In this document: in pieces, positions 28,791 to 38,468 of the stretch
How positions within the stretch are numbered: position 1 is the first letter of the stretch
How the letters are laid out: each line of letters begins with the position of its first letter
Source: Nissabacter sp. SGAir0207
GTDB lineage: Bacteria; Pseudomonadota; Gammaproteobacteria; Enterobacterales; Enterobacteriaceae
Reading direction: 5' to 3'
Assembly (NCBI RefSeq): GCF_005491205.1
Contig: NZ_CP028035.1
Span: forward strand, 2,108,001 to 2,172,000
DNA: 64,000 nucleotides
The notes under the pieces: generated by a model
Told to the model about the DNA's origin: nothing
The model's input: only the letters and a program-made list of their open reading frames with translations
Databases searched by the model: none
Made by a program: the position numbers and the translations under genes

Positions 28791-29579
28791 ATGGGTTTTC
28801 TTACCGGCAAACGCATTCTGATTACTGGCGTTGCCAGCAAACTTTCCATTGCTTACGGTATCGCTCAGGCTATGCACCGCGAAGGCGCGGAACTGGCTTT
28901 CACTTACCAGAATGACAAGCTGAAATCCCGCGTTGAAGAGTTCGCGACCGAGCTGGGTTCTAACCTGGTGCTGCCGTGTGACGTGGCAGAAGATGAAAGC
29001 ATCGATGCAATGTTTGCTGAACTGGCTAAATCCTGGCCGAAATTCGACGGTTTCGTTCACTCCATCGGCTTCGCGCCGGCCGACCAGCTGGACGGTGACT
29101 ACGTGAACGCTGTAACCCGTCAGGGCTTTGGCATCGCGCACGACATCAGCTCCTACAGCTTCGTGGCGATGGCGAAAGCCTGCCGCAGCATGTTGAACCC
29201 GGACTCCGCCCTGCTGACCCTCTCCTACCTGGGTGCAGAGCGCGCGATCCCGAACTACAACGTAATGGGTCTGGCGAAAGCCTCCCTGGAAGCCAACGTG
29301 CGCTACATGGCGAACGCCATGGGCCCGGAAGGCGTGCGCGTCAACGGCATCTCCGCTGGCCCGATCCGCACCCTCGCCGCTTCCGGCATCAAGAACTTCC
29401 GTAAGATGCTCTCCCACTGCGAAGCAGTCACCCCGATCCGCCGTACCGTGACCACCGAGGACGTGGGCAACTCCGCCGCGTTCCTGTGCTCCAACCTGGC
29501 AGCGGGCATCTCCGGTGAAATCCTGCACGTTGACGGCGGCTTCAACATCGCTGCGATGAACGAGCTGGAACTGAACTAA
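28791..29579 (+). CDS. fabI: Enoyl-ACP reductase (NADH)
   Basis: Catalyses the last reduction in each fatty-acid elongation cycle and is the target of triclosan and isoniazid-like inhibitors. It has 262 aa. NAD-binding [19 protein letters not shown] with Gly93, and the catalytic Tyr156-x6-Lys163 (NYNVMGLAK), with Tyr146 in LSYLG. Codon choice looks highly biased, as for abundant proteins. The frame is open 16 codons further up, but the ATG at 28791 has AAGGA in range and gives the universal MGFL start. Confidence 0.97.
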   Translation: MGFLTGKRILITGVASKLSIAYGIAQAMHREGAELAFTYQNDKLKSRVEEFATELGSNLVLPCDVAEDESIDAMFAELAKSWPKFDGFVHSIGFAPADQLDGDYVNAVTRQGFGIAHDISSYSFVAMAKACRSMLNPDSALLTLSYLGAERAIPNYNVMGLAKASLEANVRYMANAMGPEGVRVNGISAGPIRTLAASGIKNFRKMLSHCEAVTPIRRTVTTEDVGNSAAFLCSNLAAGISGEILHVDGGFNIAAMNELELN

Positions 29580-29611
29580 CCTCCCCCTGACGCGCCACGG
29601 CGCGCCTGACC

Positions 29612-29637
29612 AAACCGGCCATCTGGCCGGTTTTTTT
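29612..29637 (+). terminator. Intrinsic terminator of fabI
   Basis: ACCGGCC / GGCCGGT stem with a 4-base loop and T7 tail, about 33 bases after the stop. Confidence 0.9.
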
Positions 29638-30301
29638 ATGCCTGTACGTCCCCTCTCCCCAACACCTCTTCCTTTACCTACCTCCTCGGCGTGACAAACC
29701 TCATTACAATACGCAACCGTTTGCTTGCACTGCTCATTTCGTGATCAGCATGTTATGTTTGTGTCGGAATTGTGATTTAAAACAGATAAAACCCTACCGT
29801 CTCCTGCCTTTTATTGGCCTTCCCGGTAAAAACATTTTTTTCAACCTGAAATTTAGGCAAAAAACGCGAACCAAGTCACATTTTTATATTCCTAACGGAT
29901 ATCAGAAAAATGCCATTTATTGTTAAACAGGGCGATATGATGGCAAAGCGTGGTCACACCCTATCATCGGCAGTAATGTAGTTTATGAGCAATCAGATAA
30001 ACTGTATGACTTAAGAAAAGCAGAATATATCACTTCGTAAATTTTGATTGCTCATTAATCAAAATATTAATTTGGTAAATCCCCAAGCGGCAATCTTTCA
30101 TGCTGCATTGTATTTGCAAGGGCTGCGCAATCTGTCGGCAGGGATGTTTGTAACAGATTATTTCTAATCCCTTGCCTGATTGACAAAGATAGGGAACATT
30201 ACCAGCCGCTATTTATCTTATAACAACGCGAAGGATGCCACGGCATCACTTACGCCCCTCCCCTGTGCAACTTAAAACAGGTCGTGAAAAAAGAGGTTTT
30301 A
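29638..30301. other. AT-rich intergenic region before dtpA
   Basis: About 660 bases, noticeably more AT-rich than its surroundings. It contains the frameshifted relic at 29910-30040 and presumably the dtpA promoter (dtpA/tppB is OmpR-regulated in enterics). A TTGACA at 30180 has no matching -10 box at the right distance. A 61-codon frame at 29741 shows no family resemblance. Confidence 0.5.
29910..30040 (+). pseudogene. Possible frameshifted small-gene relic (PAAR-like start)
   Basis: Frame 1 from the ATG reads MPFIVKQGDMMAKRGH and soon hits a stop. If the doubled CA near 29956-29959 is counted once, the frame continues as PIIGSNVVYEQSD...YITS to a TAA at 30038. The joined 42-residue reading starts like PAAR/Rhs-tip proteins (MP-I-GD-x-HGG-VI-GS), but it is too short and too diverged to be sure. 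There is no ribosome site. It may be the remnant of a transferred gene or chance. Confidence 0.25.
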
Positions 30302-31807
30302 GTGTCCACATCAAACAAACAATCATCACAAGAGGTCAGCCTTAACGCGTTTAAGCAACCCAAAGCGTTTTATCTGATCTTCTCCATCGAACTCTGGGAA
30401 CGTTTCGGCTTTTATGGCCTGCAAGGCATCATGGCCGTCTATCTGGTCAAAATGCTGGGCCTGAGCGAAGCAGAATCCATTACGCTCTTCTCCTCCTTCA
30501 GTGCACTGGTCTATGGTTTCGTCGCCATTGGCGGCTGGCTGGGCGACAAGGTGCTGGGCACCAAGCGCGTGATCGTGCTCGGGGCGCTGGTGCTGGCAGT
30601 GGGCTATGCCTGCGTGGCCTACTCCGGCCATGACATCTTCTGGGTCTACCTTGGTATGGCGACCATCGCCGTTGGTAGTGGCCTGTTCAAGGCCAACCCA
30701 TCGTCCCTGCTCTCAACCTGCTATGAGAAGGATGACCCGCGTCTCGATGGCGCATTCACCATGTACTACATGGCGATCAACATTGGCTCCTTCTTCTCGA
30801 TGCTGGCAACCCCGTGGCTGGCCGCCCACTATGGCTGGAGCGTGGCCTTCTCACTGAGCGTGGTCGGGATGCTGATCACTCTGGTTAACTTCCTGTGCTG
30901 CAACCGCTGGGTGAAGGCGCATGGCTCCAAGCCAGACTTCGAGCCGCTCCAGATGGGCAAACTGCTGATGACCGTGGTGGGTGTGGCCGTGCTGGCCGCC
31001 ATCTCCAGCTGGCTGCTGCACCATCAGGACATCGCCCGTCTGGCGCTGGCCGTGGTCTCTGTGGGCATCATCATTGTCTTTGCCAAAGAGACCTTCGCGC
31101 TGCATGGCATTGCCCGCCGCAAGATGATTGTCGCCTTCCTGCTGATGCTGGAAGCGGTAGTGTTCTTCGTGCTCTATAGCCAGATGCCGACCTCGCTGAA
31201 CTTCTTCGCCATCCATAACGTTGAGCACACCATCTTCGGCCTCAACGTGGAGCCGGAGCAGTTCCAGGCACTCAACCCGTTCTGGATCATGCTGGCCAGC
31301 CCGCTGTTGGCTGCGGCCTACGCCAAATTCGGTGACCGCCTGCCCATGCCGCACAAATTTGCCATCGGCATGGTGCTCTGCTCCGCCGCCTTCCTGGTGC
31401 TGCCGTGGGGCGCGAGTCTGGCGAATGACGCTGGCATCGTCTCCGTGGGCTGGCTGGTGCTGAGCTATGGGCTGCAAAGCATTGGTGAACTGATGATCTC
31501 CGGCCTTGGTCTGGCGATGGTGGCCCAGCTGGTGCCGCAGCGCCTGATGGGCTTCATCATGGGTTCCTGGTTCCTGACCACCGCGGCGGCTGCCATCATT
31601 GCTGGCAAGGTAGCGAACCTGACCGCCGTGCCGCAGGATATCCCGGATGCCAACGCCTCACTGGCGATCTACAGCCATGTGTTCCTGCAAATCGGTATCG
31701 TGACCGGCGTGATTGCGCTGCTGATGATCCTGACCGCACCGAAGCTGTTCCGCATGACGCAAGAGACTGCGGCCGAGAGCGCACCGGCCAAGGCCCACGC
31801 GCAGTAA
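30302..31807 (+). CDS. dtpA: DtpA, proton-coupled di-/tripeptide transporter
   Basis: Inner-membrane POT-family symporter for di- and tripeptides, 501 aa, 14 predicted helices. The POT motif [10 protein letters not shown] carries the E-x-x-E-R-F proton-coupling residues; [13 protein letters not shown] and the [15 protein letters not shown] signature follow. The GTG at 30302 is preferred: GAGG lies 5 bases before it and it yields the E. coli-like start (V)STSNKQ; a GTG at 30284 has no site. A terminator follows directly. Confidence 0.95.
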   Translation: MSTSNKQSSQEVSLNAFKQPKAFYLIFSIELWERFGFYGLQGIMAVYLVKMLGLSEAESITLFSSFSALVYGFVAIGGWLGDKVLGTKRVIVLGALVLAVGYACVAYSGHDIFWVYLGMATIAVGSGLFKANPSSLLSTCYEKDDPRLDGAFTMYYMAINIGSFFSMLATPWLAAHYGWSVAFSLSVVGMLITLVNFLCCNRWVKAHGSKPDFEPLQMGKLLMTVVGVAVLAAISSWLLHHQDIARLALAVVSVGIIIVFAKETFALHGIARRKMIVAFLLMLEAVVFFVLYSQMPTSLNFFAIHNVEHTIFGLNVEPEQFQALNPFWIMLASPLLAAAYAKFGDRLPMPHKFAIGMVLCSAAFLVLPWGASLANDAGIVSVGWLVLSYGLQSIGELMISGLGLAMVAQLVPQRLMGFIMGSWFLTTAAAAIIAGKVANLTAVPQDIPDANASLAIYSHVFLQIGIVTGVIALLMILTAPKLFRMTQETAAESAPAKAHAQ

Positions 31808-31823
31808 GCGAAGCTGACCCCAT

Positions 31824-31853
31824 AAAAAACGCCCCGGATGGGGCGTTTTTTTT
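31824..31853. terminator. Bidirectional terminator after dtpA
   Basis: CGCCCC / GGGGCG stem with a 4-base loop, flanked by A6 and T8. The right end touches the stop of the convergent small gene, so it serves both strands. Confidence 0.9.
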
Positions 31854-32157
31854 AGCGCGACGCCAGCAACTTCAGCGCCTTCGCCATGCAATTCTCAATG
31901 CCAACGATCACCGCCGCTGGCTTGAGCAACTGCTGCCGGGCCTGTTGTGCCTGCTCCGCGCCCTGCTGCAACGCCTCAGCCAGCACCGCGTAGTGGGCGG
32001 TCTGCGTGCCAATCACCTCCAGCAACAACCCCTTTTTCAGCGGGTAGAGTTGCGCCAATAACCCATCGGCCCGCTTGCCCGCACTGCCGCCGTCGGCACT
32101 GATGCGCTCCAACTCCGCCAGCACGGCATTCAATTGCTGTAATACCTGATTACTCAT
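31852..32157 (-). CDS. Uncharacterised helical protein, partner of upstream lipoprotein gene
   Basis: 101 aa, not recognised. It has no signal peptide or membrane helix. Almost the whole length is predicted helix rich in Leu, Ala and Gln (QVLQQLNAVLAELERIS, LAEALQQGAEQAQQARQQLL), suggesting a coiled-coil or helical-bundle partner. A single Cys lies near the C-terminus (IENCMAKALKLLASR). Its start overlaps the end of the preceding lipoprotein gene by 8 bases, a strong sign the two are co-translated and act together. Confidence 0.7.
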   Translation of the reverse strand: MSNQVLQQLNAVLAELERISADGGSAGKRADGLLAQLYPLKKGLLLEVIGTQTAHYAVLAEALQQGAEQAQQARQQLLKPAAVIVGIENCMAKALKLLASR

Positions 32158-33019
32158 TGCTCCCCTCCTGCTCTGGCCTGTTCAGCAACAGCATCATCCG
32201 CTCCGTCTGGCCGACGCCCTGCCGGAAGTGCGCCAGCGCCGGGCGCGTCTCGCCGCCCTCCTCCAACTGCAACAGGGTGGCATGCTGGGCGCTCCGCAAC
32301 TCCGTCAGCATCTCCACCAGCTGGTGCCCCAGTGTCTCGCCCTGTTCGCGCGCCTGCTCCGCCATCTCCAGCGCCGCCAGCGCATCGCGCCGCTGGCTGG
32401 CCGTGACCTGCGAATCAGTGAGCCGTTGCCGCGCATGGAGACGCAGCTCAGCCGCGCTGGTCAGGAACAGCGCCATATAGCCACTGCCCTCCGGGGAGAA
32501 ATCCTCCACCAGTAGTTCGGTCAGCTGATCAACGGCGGGCTGGTAGAGCCGCATCAGGGTTTTTACCTGCGTGAGTTTGCGTTGCAGGAAGTGGCGCTCC
32601 GCCAGCTCGTCGCCCAGCGCCCGCAGGGGGGCCACCGGCAGGGCCAGCCCGGTCGCCGCCAGCGTGCTGTCAATCAAGCCACTGAAGGCAGCGGCGGCCT
32701 CTGGGCTACGATCCTGCCGCGCCAACGCAGTCAGCGCCTCGCCGTACTGCGCCAGCGCATTGGCCGCGGCCATGCGTTGCACGGTATGCTCCAGCGGCAG
32801 CGGCTGCCGCGCCGGAATGCCCGGCTGGCTCTCCAGCACCAGCTGCTGTTGGCGGCGGTTGAGCGCCCCAATGCCCCGATGCAGCTCCAGCAACGCCTGA
32901 CCGCTGACCTGCCCGGCCCGGTTGCTGGTTACGGCAAAACTCTCCGCCGCCTGCTGCGTCTGCGTACTGGCGCACCCGGCCAGCCACAGCATCATCAACG
33001 GTAATACACGCCTCCACAT
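32150..33019 (-). CDS. Uncharacterised lipoprotein
   Basis: 289 aa. The signal sequence MWRRVLPLMMLWLAGC ends in a lipobox (LAGC), so the mature protein starts with a lipidated Cys followed by ASTQTQ; with Ala at +2 it would be sorted to the outer membrane under the Lol rule. The remainder is almost all helical and rich in Ala, Leu, Gln and Arg. The ATG at 33019 follows a G-rich ribosome site; frames further upstream lack a leader. No family recognised. It forms a two-gene unit with the 101-aa helical protein. Confidence 0.78.
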   Translation of the reverse strand: MWRRVLPLMMLWLAGCASTQTQQAAESFAVTSNRAGQVSGQALLELHRGIGALNRRQQQLVLESQPGIPARQPLPLEHTVQRMAAANALAQYGEALTALARQDRSPEAAAAFSGLIDSTLAATGLALPVAPLRALGDELAERHFLQRKLTQVKTLMRLYQPAVDQLTELLVEDFSPEGSGYMALFLTSAAELRLHARQRLTDSQVTASQRRDALAALEMAEQAREQGETLGHQLVEMLTELRSAQHATLLQLEEGGETRPALAHFRQGVGQTERMMLLLNRPEQEGSNE

Positions 33020-33130
33020 CGTCTCGCATCCCCCTTCCACGGCAGCATGGGGGTAAGCGTAGTGCGCCACCTTGAGCACGATCACCTTGCCCACGGCTAA
33101 ATGAGGAAAAATGAGGGGCGTGAGCGGCGG

Positions 33131-34150
33131 TTACAGATTGCTGATCCAGTTGAGGTGGGTGGCTGGTGCCTCGCGCCCGGCGGCCTGCCCCTGCAACGCC
33201 TGACGCAGATCGCGCGGCGACAATCCATACTCCTGCGACAGGATACGGCGCAGCGCCGTTGGTGAGAGGCCACAGCGGCGGGCAATGGTCGCCAGACTCT
33301 GGTCGGCAAGCGAGGTGGTGCGCATCAGCCGTCTGGCCAGCGTGGCGCGGCGGTTACGCACAAACTGCGCCACGCCGCCCATCGGTTCAAACAGCCGGTA
33401 GAGCGCGGCGCGCGAGAGGGCGAACTCCTTGCACAGCCCCTCCACGGAGAGCGGCTGCGCCAGATTCTGCTCAATGAAGAGGCAGATGCGCTCCAGCCGC
33501 GAACTGAAGGCGAACGGTGCCTCCAGCGGCTGGCCGCCCACCAGCGCCAGGGTGTGCAGGAACATGGCGCTGGCCCCCTCGCCGGTCGCCAGAATCTCCG
33601 CCTCGGTCAGGTTATCAAACACCTGTAACATGCTATTGAAGTGCTGGCGCAACAGGAAGTTCATCGGCGCGGCGGCTGGCAGCACATGCCCATGCAGGGC
33701 AGCGATATCCAGGTTCAGTGAGACCAGATGCTTGGGCAGGATAATGTACTGGTAGGTACAGAGGTGCGGCGGCTGCTTGCCGGGGTGGACGTGGATCAGG
33801 ATCGGCTGCGAGGAGTCCTGAATCAAAATGTCCCCCTGCTGGAGCAGCGTCCGTCGGCCAAAGCAGCGGCAATCCATCGCCCCCATCACCACGATAAAGA
33901 TCAGGATGTGATCGGGCATTGAGAACAGGTTGCCGCGCTGGCGGTGGATGTCATGCTCGCTGACATTCAGCACCCCGCCAATCAGCCGGCCAAAGTTATA
34001 GCCGGTGACATTCCAGTCAAAACCAGCAAAATCCTGCTTCGCCAGCTCCAGTTTCAGGCCGGCTGACGCCATCCCATCCTCCCACTCATAGAAGCGGGTA
34101 TCGAAATCCTGATAAACGTGTGCGGAATCAGTAATTTTGCGCTGGCTCAT
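33131..34150 (-). CDS. AraC-family transcriptional regulator
   Basis: 339 aa. The N-terminal two-thirds (about 1-235) resembles the AraC-binding-like cupin sensor domain (ILIQDSSQPILIHVHPG, YQYIILPKHLVSLNLD). The C-terminal AraC/XylS DNA-binding domain has two helix-turn-helix units (LSVEGLCKEFALSRAALYRLFEPMGG and TIARRCGLSPTALRRILSQEYGLSPRDLR). The ATG at 34150 is chosen for GGAG 6 bases upstream; an earlier one at 34162 is possible. It diverges from the glutathione-transferase gene at 34307, a plausible target. The ligand is unknown. Confidence 0.87.
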   Translation of the reverse strand: MSQRKITDSAHVYQDFDTRFYEWEDGMASAGLKLELAKQDFAGFDWNVTGYNFGRLIGGVLNVSEHDIHRQRGNLFSMPDHILIFIVVMGAMDCRCFGRRTLLQQGDILIQDSSQPILIHVHPGKQPPHLCTYQYIILPKHLVSLNLDIAALHGHVLPAAAPMNFLLRQHFNSMLQVFDNLTEAEILATGEGASAMFLHTLALVGGQPLEAPFAFSSRLERICLFIEQNLAQPLSVEGLCKEFALSRAALYRLFEPMGGVAQFVRNRRATLARRLMRTTSLADQSLATIARRCGLSPTALRRILSQEYGLSPRDLRQALQGQAAGREAPATHLNWISNL

Positions 34151-34306
34151 AAAGCTCTCCATGTCATCTACAGGCGGCGTCGCACCCTGCGCCGCCTGCC
34201 TGCTGGCGTCAGCCCTATTATCGGCACCGGCTGCGCAACATTTACCCCACAAGCCAGGGGAAATGATTTATGGTTAACAGGGGCGGCAAGATAACGGAGA
34301 GACGAG

Positions 34307-34930
34307 ATGCGAAAAATATTGGGCCGGAGTTCATCAATCAATGTGCGCAAGGTGCTGTGGGCCTGTGACGAGCTGCAACTGCCCTATCAGCAGGAGTCCT
34401 GGGGCGCGGGGCATCGCGATCCCCAGCAGCCGGAGTTTCTGGCGCTCAACCCGAATGGGATGGTGCCGGTATTGCAGGAGGGGGATTTTATCCTGTGGGA
34501 GTCGAACGCCATCTGCCGCTATCTGGCCAACAGCCAGCCGGACAGCCCACTCTACCCCGCCGATGCGCGCCGCCGGGCGGACATTGACCGCTGGATGGAC
34601 TGGCAACTGGGCGATCTGAACAGCGCCTGGCGCTACGTGTTTAACGCCCGGATGCGCAACACCCCGCCCAACCCCAATGCCGCGCAGCTGGCTGAAGGCG
34701 AGCGGCAGTGGAACCACGCCATCGGCATTTTGGCGCAGCAGCTGGCGCATACCGGGGCCTACGTGACGGGCGCGCACTTCACGCTGGCGGACATCGTGCT
34801 GGGGCTGTCGCTGCACCGCTGGATGATGACGCCGCTCCAGCGGCCCCACTGGCCGGCCCTCGAACACTACTACGATCGACTGCGCGAGCGGCCGGCTTTC
34901 GCCCGTTACGCCTGCCAGCAGTGGCCTTGA
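34307..34930 (+). CDS. Glutathione S-transferase (GstB-like)
   Basis: 207 aa cytosolic GST. The N-terminal thioredoxin-like domain (1-80) has the active-site region GRSSSINVRKVLWACDEL, NPNGMVPVL and the glutathione-binding ESNAICRYL. The C-terminal helical domain has the N-capping box FTLADIVLGLSLHRW. The arrangement resembles GstB of E. coli, which acts on bromoacetate-type electrophiles, but the substrate here is not shown. Divergent from the AraC-type gene, which may control it. A second, GstA-type gene lies at 39858. Confidence 0.87.
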   Translation: MRKILGRSSSINVRKVLWACDELQLPYQQESWGAGHRDPQQPEFLALNPNGMVPVLQEGDFILWESNAICRYLANSQPDSPLYPADARRRADIDRWMDWQLGDLNSAWRYVFNARMRNTPPNPNAAQLAEGERQWNHAIGILAQQLAHTGAYVTGAHFTLADIVLGLSLHRWMMTPLQRPHWPALEHYYDRLRERPAFARYACQQWP

Positions 34931-35135
34931 CCGCATAAAGCATGGGAAGTTGACGCTAAGGCGTGGTAAAGAAAAAGGAATTTCCCCTATGCCCCCACAA
35001 TCTGCGCCAGAAATTGGCGCAATATATTCATGGAGATTATTCCCTCGCGTAATGCCTGCACTCTTTGCTACATTTAGGCCGCCAATGCCGCATGATTCCG
35101 CCCCTTTTAGTCGCCCAGCCCGCTGAGATGCCACG

Positions 35136-35399
35136 ATGGAAAAACGAAAATTCCTGGATGAGTCGCGCCAACTCAAGCGGTTGAATGCCCTGACCCGTCG
35201 CCAGTCCCACCTCTATAAGTGGTTTGCCATTGTGGCAGCGCTGGATTGCCTGCTGGTCAGCCTGTATGACCAGGACATGCGCAACATTGTGTTCTCGGGC
35301 GCGGTCTGCGTGGTCAGCGCCTATCTCTACCTGCGTGACCGGGCCAAAGCGCGCCGCTACCGCCGTGAGTGGGATGAGAAGTACGGCCCGAAGCCCTAA
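35136..35399 (+). CDS. Small two-helix membrane protein, unknown
   Basis: 87 aa, not recognised. A basic N-terminus (MEKRKFLDESRQLKRLNALTRRQ) is followed by two hydrophobic segments (WFAIVAALDCLLVSLY and IVFSGAVCVVSAYLYL) and a basic tail (RDRAKARRYRREWDEKYG), predicting both ends in the cytoplasm. The ribosome site is weak. It is 31 bases upstream of the diguanylate-cyclase gene on the same strand, so co-expression is likely. Confidence 0.65.
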   Translation: MEKRKFLDESRQLKRLNALTRRQSHLYKWFAIVAALDCLLVSLYDQDMRNIVFSGAVCVVSAYLYLRDRAKARRYRREWDEKYGPKP

Positions 35400-35430
35400 G
35401 GCAGCGCGCCACCGCCAACCTGATAAAAAC

Positions 35431-36570
35431 ATGACTATGCATCTCAACGTCTACACGTTATTCGTGCTGGAACTCGTTGTTCTGGCCTTTTTGGCAATTT
35501 TGATGTTCTTTGCCTGGCTGGGGGGCCGCCGTGACCCGACCCTCGGCTACCTCGCCGCCACCATGCTGAGCGCCGTTTTTGGTACCCTGATGGGCAGCCT
35601 GCGCGGTCTCCATATGGACATCGTGCCAATCCTGTTTGGCAACATGACGCTGCTGCTGGCCTATGGCCTGCAATGGACGGCAATGCGGGTCTTCACCGGG
35701 CGCCCGCCCCACTGGCAGGGGGTGCTGGCTGGCCCGATCGTCTGGCTGCTGCTCTGCCTCTGTCCGCTGTTTATGCAGACCCTGACGCTGCGCATCATTG
35801 TCAGTGGCCTGCTGACCATGATCTATACCCTGCTGGCGGCGCGTGAGGTGTGGCGGGGCCGGCGGGCGCTGCTGGTGACCTACTGGCCAGCGCTGCTGCT
35901 GATGCTGCTGCACAGCGCCGTCTACTTTATCCGCCTGCTGTTTGACCGGGGCCAGCCGTTTGCCGAGCTGACCACCGTTCCCGGCGCCAGTTTCTTCGCC
36001 CTGCTGATCTTCGAAACCATCCTTTATGCCACCGGCATGGCCTTCACCACGCTGGCGATGGTCAATGAACGCGCCCAGCTGATGTACAAACATGCCTCTC
36101 TCAGCGATCCGCTGACCGGCATCGCCAACCGGCGCGCGCTGATTGAGCGCGGTGAACAGCTGCTGGCGCGGTGCGAGCGTGAGCAGGCACCGGTGACGCT
36201 GATCCTGTTCGATCTCGATAACTTCAAGGGCATCAATGACAGCCACGGCCACCACGGCGGCGACCGGGCGCTGGTGGCGTTCTGTGACATCGCCGCGCGC
36301 TGCCTGCAACCGCACCATATCTTCGCCCGTATTGGCGGCGAGGAGTTTGGCTGCCTGCTGCCGCTGCCCACCCAGGATGCCCAGTCGTTAGCGGAGCGCA
36401 TCCGCTGCCAGGTGGCTGCCCAACAGCGGCTGGCGCACCCATTGACGGTGAGCGGTGGCATCGCCTCCAGTACCCAAAGTGGCTTCAATATCTCCAGTTT
36501 ACTGGTCGAGGCAGACCACGCGCTCTACCGCGCCAAGGCTGGTGGAAAAAACCGCATTGAGGTGAATTAG
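35431..36570 (+). CDS. Membrane-bound diguanylate cyclase (GGEEF)
   Basis: 379 aa. The N-terminal half (about 5-212) is 6-7 hydrophobic helices acting as a membrane sensor of unknown ligand. The GGDEF domain (about 220-379) looks active: DPLTGIANRR, metal-binding FDLDNFKGINDSHGHHGGD (Asp261) and GGEEF at 302-306. The allosteric I-site RxxD expected just before GGEEF is absent (QPHH in its place), so product inhibition is not expected. It makes c-di-GMP from two GTP. The ATG at 35431 is chosen because the frame before it overlaps the small membrane gene and carries no signal. Confidence 0.9.
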   Translation: MTMHLNVYTLFVLELVVLAFLAILMFFAWLGGRRDPTLGYLAATMLSAVFGTLMGSLRGLHMDIVPILFGNMTLLLAYGLQWTAMRVFTGRPPHWQGVLAGPIVWLLLCLCPLFMQTLTLRIIVSGLLTMIYTLLAAREVWRGRRALLVTYWPALLLMLLHSAVYFIRLLFDRGQPFAELTTVPGASFFALLIFETILYATGMAFTTLAMVNERAQLMYKHASLSDPLTGIANRRALIERGEQLLARCEREQAPVTLILFDLDNFKGINDSHGHHGGDRALVAFCDIAARCLQPHHIFARIGGEEFGCLLPLPTQDAQSLAERIRCQVAAQQRLAHPLTVSGGIASSTQSGFNISSLLVEADHALYRAKAGGKNRIEVN

Positions 36571-36818
36571 GGGCAAAAATGGGTCTAATTCATCGATTTG
36601 CCTTAAGGGTGATGGATTTATCGCCGCATAAAATGCGGCCCAGTTTACTTAGCACATGATAAACAGCCGATGATTCTTAAATAATCAGAATGGCATTATG
36701 ATTGTCTAAATAAATGAAAAAAATGAGTAAAATAATCCACTTATAGTCATGTGCAGTGGAGACGCCGCAATTTTTCAGTGCTAATCTTGCTGCTTCCCTC
36801 TGCTCAGGACGTTTGAAA

Positions 36819-38468
36819 ATGTTCAATGACATCGCCATATGTCAAGCCGTGCTTAACGCACTCCCGGAAGCCACACTCATTAAAGATGACACACTGAAAC
36901 TGGTGTTTATCAACCAGAAAGCCTGTGATTTATTTGGCTATTCGCATGATGAGCTGGTTGGGCAGGGTTTTGCTTTTTTTCTCGATGAGGAGCAGGCGCA
37001 ACGCCACCATAACCGGGCGCTGGAGGTGTTGCAGAGCGGGGAGAAGCAGATGAGCGAAGAGGTGATCACCGATGGCAAAAACAAAAGCCGCACGGTGATG
37101 ATCCGTAAGTCGCGCATCCTGATTGACCAGCGTGCCTACGTGCTCTCCATCATCAGCGACATCTCGCTGCTGCGCAGTTCAGAGGCCCAGATCCGCTACC
37201 TGGCCTACCATGACACCCTTACCGGGCTGCCCAACCGCACCTCGCTGAATGATGAACTGAACCAGCTGGCGGCACGCACCCTCTACCACCCGCAAAACTG
37301 CGCGCTGATTGTGCTCAACCTGAACCACTTCACGGTGCTGAACAACACCTACGGCTACCAGTCTGGCGACACCATCCTGTGCGAATTCAGCCAGCGGCTG
37401 CGCACGCTGGTGGGCCAGCAGGGGATGCTGGCGCGACTGAATGGCGATGAGTTCGCCATCCTGCTGCGCGGCATGTCCACGGAGCCGGAGGTGCTGCCGA
37501 TTGCCCGGCAAATCATCGCCATGATGCATGAGCCTTTTACCCTGACGCAGGCCAAGCCGGTGGTGACCCTCTCCTGCGGCATTGTCAGCATCAACAGCGA
37601 AAACCTGACCGCTGGCGAGATCCTGCGGCGCGGCAACTCTGCCCTGCGTGAAGCGCAACGCCAGGGGCAGAATATCTTCTGCTTCTACTCCGAGACGCTG
37701 GACGCCAGTGCGGAGAATAAGCGGGTGATGGTGAAGGCGCTGGCGGAGTCCCTGACCAAAGAGGGGGAGCTGACTTGCGTCTACCAACCGATTTTGCGCA
37801 GCAGTGACGAGAAGATCATTGGCGTGGAGGCGCTGGCGCGCTGGAACCACCACCAGCTTGGCCCGGTGCCGCCGGTGCAGTTCATCGCCCTCGCGGAGGA
37901 GACCGGGCTGGTCAGCCAGCTGGGCGAGTGCGTGCTGCGGCAAGCCTGTCGCCATATCAAGCCGCTTGGCGATTTGCGGCTGGCGATCAATGTGTCAGCG
38001 GTGCAGTTGCGCGAGGGGCAGTTTGCTGAAAAGACCCTCGGCCTGCTGCGTGAGGAGGGCTTCCCCTGCCAGCGTCTGGAGCTGGAGCTGACGGAGACCG
38101 CGGTGATGAATGCCGATGCCAACAGCCTGCACCAGCTGATGCAGCTGCGCACCGCGGGCGTGAAGATCTCGCTGGATGACTTCGGCACCGGTTACTCCAG
38201 CCTCAGTCTGCTGAAGGACATTGCGGTGGACAGCGTGAAGATTGACCGTTCCTTTGTGCAGTACGTCAATGAGGTGACGGACACGGCGGCGATCGTCACC
38301 GCGGTCTCCCAGCTCGGCCATAAAATGAAGCTGAACGTGATTGCCGAAGGGGTGGAGAACGCCCAGCAGAAGACCTTCCTGCTGACCGCCGGCTGCTCAC
38401 ACATGCAGGGTTACCTCTTCTCCCGCCCGGTGCCGGTGGAGACCCTCACCGCCCTGCTCAGTGCCTGA
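36819..38468 (+). CDS. PAS-GGDEF-EAL protein, probable c-di-GMP phosphodiesterase
   Basis: 549 aa, cytoplasmic. A PAS domain (about 8-118, LPEATLIKDDTLKLVFINQKAC) is followed by a GGDEF domain (about 125-290) and an EAL domain (about 305-549). The GGDEF domain is degenerate: NGDEF (208-212) and NLNHF in place of DLDxF, so a metal ligand is lost and cyclase activity is unlikely. The EAL domain keeps E337-A-L, NVSAVQL, ELTET, DDFGTGYS (453-460), KIDRSFV and AEGVE, consistent with c-di-GMP hydrolysis. It starts 248 bases after the cyclase gene, so separate control is likely. Confidence 0.9.
   Translation: MFNDIAICQAVLNALPEATLIKDDTLKLVFINQKACDLFGYSHDELVGQGFAFFLDEEQAQRHHNRALEVLQSGEKQMSEEVITDGKNKSRTVMIRKSRILIDQRAYVLSIISDISLLRSSEAQIRYLAYHDTLTGLPNRTSLNDELNQLAARTLYHPQNCALIVLNLNHFTVLNNTYGYQSGDTILCEFSQRLRTLVGQQGMLARLNGDEFAILLRGMSTEPEVLPIARQIIAMMHEPFTLTQAKPVVTLSCGIVSINSENLTAGEILRRGNSALREAQRQGQNIFCFYSETLDASAENKRVMVKALAESLTKEGELTCVYQPILRSSDEKIIGVEALARWNHHQLGPVPPVQFIALAEETGLVSQLGECVLRQACRHIKPLGDLRLAINVSAVQLREGQFAEKTLGLLREEGFPCQRLELELTETAVMNADANSLHQLMQLRTAGVKISLDDFGTGYSSLSLLKDIAVDSVKIDRSFVQYVNEVTDTAAIVTAVSQLGHKMKLNVIAEGVENAQQKTFLLTAGCSHMQGYLFSRPVPVETLTALLSA

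Noticed and set aside
29741..29926. 61-codon frame before dtpA
   Set aside because: AT-rich with no ribosome site or similarity; it ends inside the separate relic reading frame.
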